From NCBI RefSeq assembly GCF_018860545.1, contig NZ_JAHKPN010000027.1, forward strand, positions 34,713 to 98,712: 64,000 nt of DNA, given 5' to 3'. Below, one piece after another: positions 61,143 to 64,000 of the stretch. How positions within the stretch are numbered: the first letter of the stretch is position 1; every line of letters begins with the position of its first letter. Under the pieces are notes generated by a model that saw only the letters and a program-made list of their open reading frames with translations, ran no database searches and had not been told where the DNA came from. The position numbers and the translations under genes are program-made. Source of the DNA: Winogradskyella psychrotolerans. Lineage in GTDB: Bacteria; Bacteroidota; Bacteroidia; Flavobacteriales; Flavobacteriaceae.

Positions 61143-61697
61143 ATGAACAAACCCGAAAAAGGCAATTTACTCATTGCGGAGCCATCTATTATCGGTGATA
61201 TTTCATTTAATCGTGCTGTGATTCTTTTAGCGGATCACAACGCTTTAGGTTCCGTTGGCTTCATTTTAAACAAACCATTAGACTATAACCTCAAAGATCT
61301 TATTGAGGGTACTGAATCTGAGTTCCCTGTTTATAATGGTGGCCCTGTAGAACAAGATAATCTCTATTTTATTCACAAATCACCAGAATTAATTCCTAAT
61401 AGTATTGAAATATCAAACGGTATTTTTTGGGGAGGAGATTTTAATATTGTTTTGAATTTAATTAATAAAGGCAAAATATCGACAGGTGATATTCGTTTCT
61501 TTTTGGGCTATTCTGGTTGGGACGAACAGCAACTCGATAACGAACTTAAATCAAATGCCTGGTTGGTTTCAGAAAATGTCTACAATAAAGAGATTATTTC
61601 TAAACCTTGTAATTCTTTCTGGCGTGAAAAAATGCTAGAACTTGGTGGAGACTATAGTATTTGGTCTAACGCCCCCGAGAATCCAAGTTATAATTAA
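61143..61697 (+). CDS. YqgE/AlgH-family protein
   Basis: The 184-residue protein has the family pattern GNLLIAEPSIIGDISFNRAVILL, GFILNKPLDYNLKDL, NGGPVEQDNLYFIH and FFLGYSGWDEQQLDNEL. The fold is known structurally but the role is unclear. Confidence 0.93.
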   Translation: MNKPEKGNLLIAEPSIIGDISFNRAVILLADHNALGSVGFILNKPLDYNLKDLIEGTESEFPVYNGGPVEQDNLYFIHKSPELIPNSIEISNGIFWGGDFNIVLNLINKGKISTGDIRFFLGYSGWDEQQLDNELKSNAWLVSENVYNKEIISKPCNSFWREKMLELGGDYSIWSNAPENPSYN

Positions 61698-61706
61698 CCG
61701 TTATAA

Positions 61707-61741
61707 AGCTAATAAGAATCCCTTAAAGGGTGGTTTCTTTT
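61707..61741. terminator. Imperfect hairpin between convergent genes
   Basis: AAGAA and CCCTT face AAGGG and TTCTT with interior mismatches, followed by T. It is a weak candidate terminator between the YqgE and aminotransferase genes. Confidence 0.45.
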
Positions 61742-61759
61742 AATGGCTTATATTATTTC

Positions 61760-62614
61760 TTACGACAGCAATCTCAACTTGGCATTTAATTTTGATACAA
61801 GCCCTTGAGCAAAGACACTTCCATAGTTTTTTTTGCGATATTTAGTAATAGGCACAATCCCTTTAATCACATTAGTTATAAATAATTCGTCTGCTTTTTG
61901 AAGTTCAAAAGGACTTATAGATGCTTCTTCTACGACGATGTTGACATCTTTTGCTAAAAGTTCTAAAATTTGCTTCCGCATAACCCCTTTAAGACACCCT
62001 TCTTCTAAAGGCGGTGTTTTTACCTTACCATCTTTAATCAAGAATAAATTCCCATTTAAAGCTTCTAAAACATGTTTATCCGTATTTAAGACTAAACAAT
62101 TATCTAAATCATTTTCTTTCGCATATATACTTCCAATGACTTGAATAGCTTTATTATTAGATTTTAATCCTGATAACAATCCAGGTGCTACAAAGTAATC
62201 CTTGTATAAATCAACTATACAATTGCCATGTACATCAATCTTATAAAATGGATCGTGATGCGGTTCTGCATCAATATTAAAATGAACCTGAGTGGCGTCT
62301 GACGGTAAGTATTTTCCACCTTCACCTCTATCAACATTTAGTCTTACCCGTGCAGCTGCTTGTAACAAATCATTAGCCTCTAAAGTTTTTAGTATTTCAG
62401 ACTCTAGGAATTCCATCGTAAAATTCATAGGTATATCCATTCGAAGTATACGCATAGACGCCATGAGTCTAAAATAATGATCTTCCCAAAAAAAGATTTT
62501 ACCATTCACAACTTTTAAGGTTTCAAATAGCGCGTCACCATATTTGTAACCTCTATTATTAATTGTAAGTTTTGAATCTGATTGCGGCAGTAGCGTACCG
62601 TTAAAATTTACCAT
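61760..62614 (-). CDS. Class IV aminotransferase-fold PLP protein
   Basis: The 284-residue protein has GYKYGDALFETLKVVNGKIFFWEDHYFRL near the start, LKSNNKAIQVIGSIYAKEND with the PLP lysine near residue 150, and EALNGNLFLIKDGKVKTPPLEEGCLKGVMR. This is the BCAT/aminodeoxychorismate-lyase fold. 4-amino-4-deoxychorismate lyase (PabC) or a branched-chain type are both possible. No pab or ilv genes are nearby. Confidence 0.9.
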   Translation of the reverse strand: MVNFNGTLLPQSDSKLTINNRGYKYGDALFETLKVVNGKIFFWEDHYFRLMASMRILRMDIPMNFTMEFLESEILKTLEANDLLQAAARVRLNVDRGEGGKYLPSDATQVHFNIDAEPHHDPFYKIDVHGNCIVDLYKDYFVAPGLLSGLKSNNKAIQVIGSIYAKENDLDNCLVLNTDKHVLEALNGNLFLIKDGKVKTPPLEEGCLKGVMRKQILELLAKDVNIVVEEASISPFELQKADELFITNVIKGIVPITKYRKKNYGSVFAQGLVSKLNAKLRLLS

Positions 62615-62621
62615 AAAAAAA

Positions 62622-62652
62622 ACACTCCTAACGTCCCTTTAATAGGACAATT
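62622..62652. repeat. Degenerate arm of the palindromic element
   Basis: ACACTCCTAACGTCCC and TAGGACAATT match the left arm of the element at 43447 in order and orientation with several substitutions. It lies 8 bp from the aminotransferase start codon. Confidence 0.5.
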
Positions 62653-62703
62653 TAAAAAAATATGAATCTATAGTTCTGTGAGAACTACCAGATAGCGTCG
62701 CAT

Positions 62704-62740
62704 AAAAAATCTCGATTCAGTTTAAAACTAAATCGAGACA
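62704..62740 (-). terminator. Intrinsic terminator of the START-like gene
   Basis: On the minus strand CTCGATT-AGTTT pairs with AAACT-AATCGAG, with single mismatched bases at the join, and runs into TTTTTT. It lies about 30 bp after the START-like stop codon. Confidence 0.8.
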
Positions 62741-62768
62741 AAGATATATTAGAATCGTTATTTAAGAA

Positions 62769-63161
62769 CTATCTAGAACCTAAAACTTGTTTCAGACTAG
62801 AGATTTGGTTTTCCCAAAGCATTTTGCCTTCATCAATTTCATCGTCTTCTGCAAAATCCGTGATCATTAATGACACATCTTTAGTGATTTCATCAACTTG
62901 AATACGAATTTCAAAATAGTAAGAAGCCCCATCTTCCTCATCACTTAACCAACGAAACTTTACACGTTCACCACTTTTTTTACTTAATAATTTAGCTTGC
63001 TCTTCTGAGCCATCCCAAATAAAGGTGTATAATTCCCCACGAGAGTTCACGTTATCCGCATACCACTCCGATAAACCAGAAGGTGTTGATATGTAAGTAT
63101 ATATTAGCGCTGGTGATGCTTGAATCACAAACTCCATTTCGTATTTTTCTTTATCGTCCAT
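62769..63161 (-). CDS. START-like/AHSA1-type domain protein
   Basis: The 130-residue protein begins KEKYEMEFVIQASPALIYTYISTPSGLSEW, then DNVNSRGELYTFIWDG and a final helix ending LKQVLGSR. This is the START-like domain common in Bacteroidetes, a ligand-binding fold of unknown target. It is acidic. Confidence 0.88.
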   Translation of the reverse strand: MDDKEKYEMEFVIQASPALIYTYISTPSGLSEWYADNVNSRGELYTFIWDGSEEQAKLLSKKSGERVKFRWLSDEEDGASYYFEIRIQVDEITKDVSLMITDFAEDDEIDEGKMLWENQISSLKQVLGSR

Positions 63162-63247
63162 ATTGCATTGTATTATGTGCTCAATATATACATTTTATAG
63201 GTGAGTTTTAAACTTTAAATTAAAATTATTTTTTTTAGTTTTTATTG

Positions 63248-63278
63248 TTTGCTGTCGTAGAAATTGTTTTTATATTTG
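63248..63278 (+). promoter_or_regulatory. Promoter of tRNA-Met
   Basis: TTTG (63248-63251), 19 bp, TATATTTG (63271-63278): a perfect Bacteroidetes promoter. The leader before the tRNA is about 58 nt. Confidence 0.82.
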
Positions 63279-63342
63279 CAGCCGCAATTATCGGGATGTT
63301 CATATTTATAATTTGACTCTTTTTATTAGAATTGCGAATTAT

Positions 63343-63416
63343 GGCGAGGTAGCTCAGTTGGTTAGAGCGTTGGATTCATAACCCAGAGGTCACGAGTTCA
63401 AATCTCGTTCTCGCTA
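63343..63416 (+). tRNA. tRNA with anticodon CAT (elongator Met, or Ile2 if modified)
   Basis: Acceptor GGCGAGG pairs with TTCTCGCT and A is the discriminator. D-arm GCTCAGTTGGTTAGAGC, anticodon loop TTCATAA and T-arm CGAG-TTCAAAT-CTCG are all present. It lacks the C1-A72 mismatch of initiators, so it is an elongator Met or a lysidine-modified Ile tRNA. Confidence 0.93.
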
Positions 63417-63423
63417 CAGCAGT

Positions 63424-63457
63424 AAAAGTCCAGCACGAAAGTGCCGGACTTTTTTTA
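63424..63457 (+). terminator. Terminator of tRNA-Met
   Basis: AAAGTCC-GCAC pairs with GTGC-GGACTTT, one A/C mismatch, and is closed by a GAAA tetraloop, followed by seven T. Confidence 0.9.
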
Positions 63458-63484
63458 TGCGCTGCACTGAAGCTTTGCTTCAAA

Positions 63485-64000
63485 GTGCATAAGCATAAAA
63501 AAAGTCCATAACAATGCGCTAGCATTGTGGACTTTCACTATTGTAAAGCTCACCCGCGAAGATTCACTGAAAGTAAATCAAAAAATATATAAAGCGCAAA
63601 AGCATAAAAAAAGTCCATAACAATGCCCTAGCATTGTGGACTTTTACTATTGTAAAGCTCACCCGCGAAGATTCACTGAAAGTAAATCAAAAAATATATA
63701 AAGCGCATAAGCATAAAAAAAGTCCATAACAATGCGCTAGCATTGTGGACTTTTACTATTGTAAAGCTCACCCGCGAAGATTCACTGAAAGTAAATCAAA
63801 AAATATATAAAGCGCAAAAGCATAAAAAAAGTCCATAACAATGCCCTAGCATTGTAGACGTTTACTAGTGTACAGCTCACCTCGCGAAGATTCACTGAAA
63901 GTAAATCAAAAAATAATAATCGTTAAAGCATAAAAAAAGTCCATAACAATGCCCTAGCATTGTAGACGTTTACTATTGTACAGCTCACCCGCGAAGATTC
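63485..64000. repeat. 109-bp tandem repeat array with a hairpin in each unit, open at right edge
   Basis: The hairpin start GTCCATAACAATG recurs at 63504, 63613, 63722, 63831 and 63939, that is every 109, 109, 109 and 108 bp. Each unit has a hairpin (ACAATGC facing GCATTGT, flanked by GTCC and GGAC, with A-runs before and T after) and a constant part with CTCACCCGCGAAGATTCACT. Units 1 and 3 carry GCGCTAG; units 2 and 4 carry GCCCTAG, so the array grew in part by 218-bp steps. Units 4 and 5 have mutations that weaken the stem. No open frame of note is seen. Confidence 0.92.

Noticed and set aside
63485..64000. CRISPR array
   Set aside because: The whole 109-bp unit is conserved, with no variable spacers, and no cas genes are present.

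Overview
The window is AT-rich bacterial chromosome from a member of the Bacteroidetes, almost certainly a marine Flavobacteriaceae. Support comes from the gene families (DUF2911, DUF4290, DUF6428, Lacal_2735-type small protein, fused ResB-CcsA, BshB1) and from promoters of the Bacteroidetes type (TTTG - 19 bp - TAnnTTTG) in front of all three tRNA genes. TTG starts also occur. A genus in the Winogradskyella/Lacinutrix/Olleya neighbourhood is a guess only.

Region 1-9.6 kb is a stress and envelope block: a universal stress protein and a cut-off membrane protein, a PAS histidine kinase with a response regulator whose output is a CRP/FNR-type DNA-binding module, a TerB-like protein with an ABC export system (HlyD-like lipoprotein, FtsX/MacB-like permease, LolD-like ATPase), a 70-residue protein with an MscS channel, and a DUF3298 lipoprotein. 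Four promoters in the first 15.4 kb (usp, TerB/ABC, 70-aa/MscS, pckA) share an exact layout: TGA-N6-TCATA, then 21 bp, then TAnnTTTA/G. I read this as a small class-II CRP/FNR-type regulon, most simply controlled by the neighbouring two-component system.

Region 9.7-36.6 kb is mostly housekeeping: tRNA-Ser and tRNA-His (the latter beside a decayed copy of itself), a DUF3108 protein, two tandem M28 peptidases, bshB1 (bacillithiol), pckA, a trans-sulfuration enzyme, the 1089-residue CcsBA haem export/cytochrome c protein, MscL, a truncated haemoglobin, a DUF2520/KdsC/UbiA/Maf run, a second small MscS, CorA, a PIG-L deacetylase and a sodium:solute symporter preceded by a 39-residue membrane peptide.

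Region 36.7-39.3 kb is an arsenic operon (ArsR, DUF6428, ArsC-like phosphatase, ACR3) with an ArsR-type palindrome on its promoter.

Region 39.4-53.8 kb is a same-strand light/UV/oxidative-stress island: TetR-like regulator, ABC1 kinase, flavin reductase, two SDR proteins, DUF2256, CRY-DASH, a photolyase of the iron-sulfur (FeS-BCP) type lacking cluster cysteines, a third very divergent photolyase, a TIGR03643/DUF2805 protein, FolE, glutathione peroxidase, TspO, an SRPBCC protein and a class I CPD photolyase. Two promoters 8.8 kb apart in it share a 52-bp module with identical internal spacing. This is the most system-like feature of the window.

Region 54-64 kb returns to housekeeping (MurA with Asp in place of the fosfomycin-reactive Cys, DUF4290, DUF493, RecQ, Fmt, HU, YqgE, a class IV aminotransferase, a START-like protein, tRNA-Met). 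It ends in a 109-bp tandem repeat array carrying a terminator-like hairpin in each unit, which runs off the right edge.
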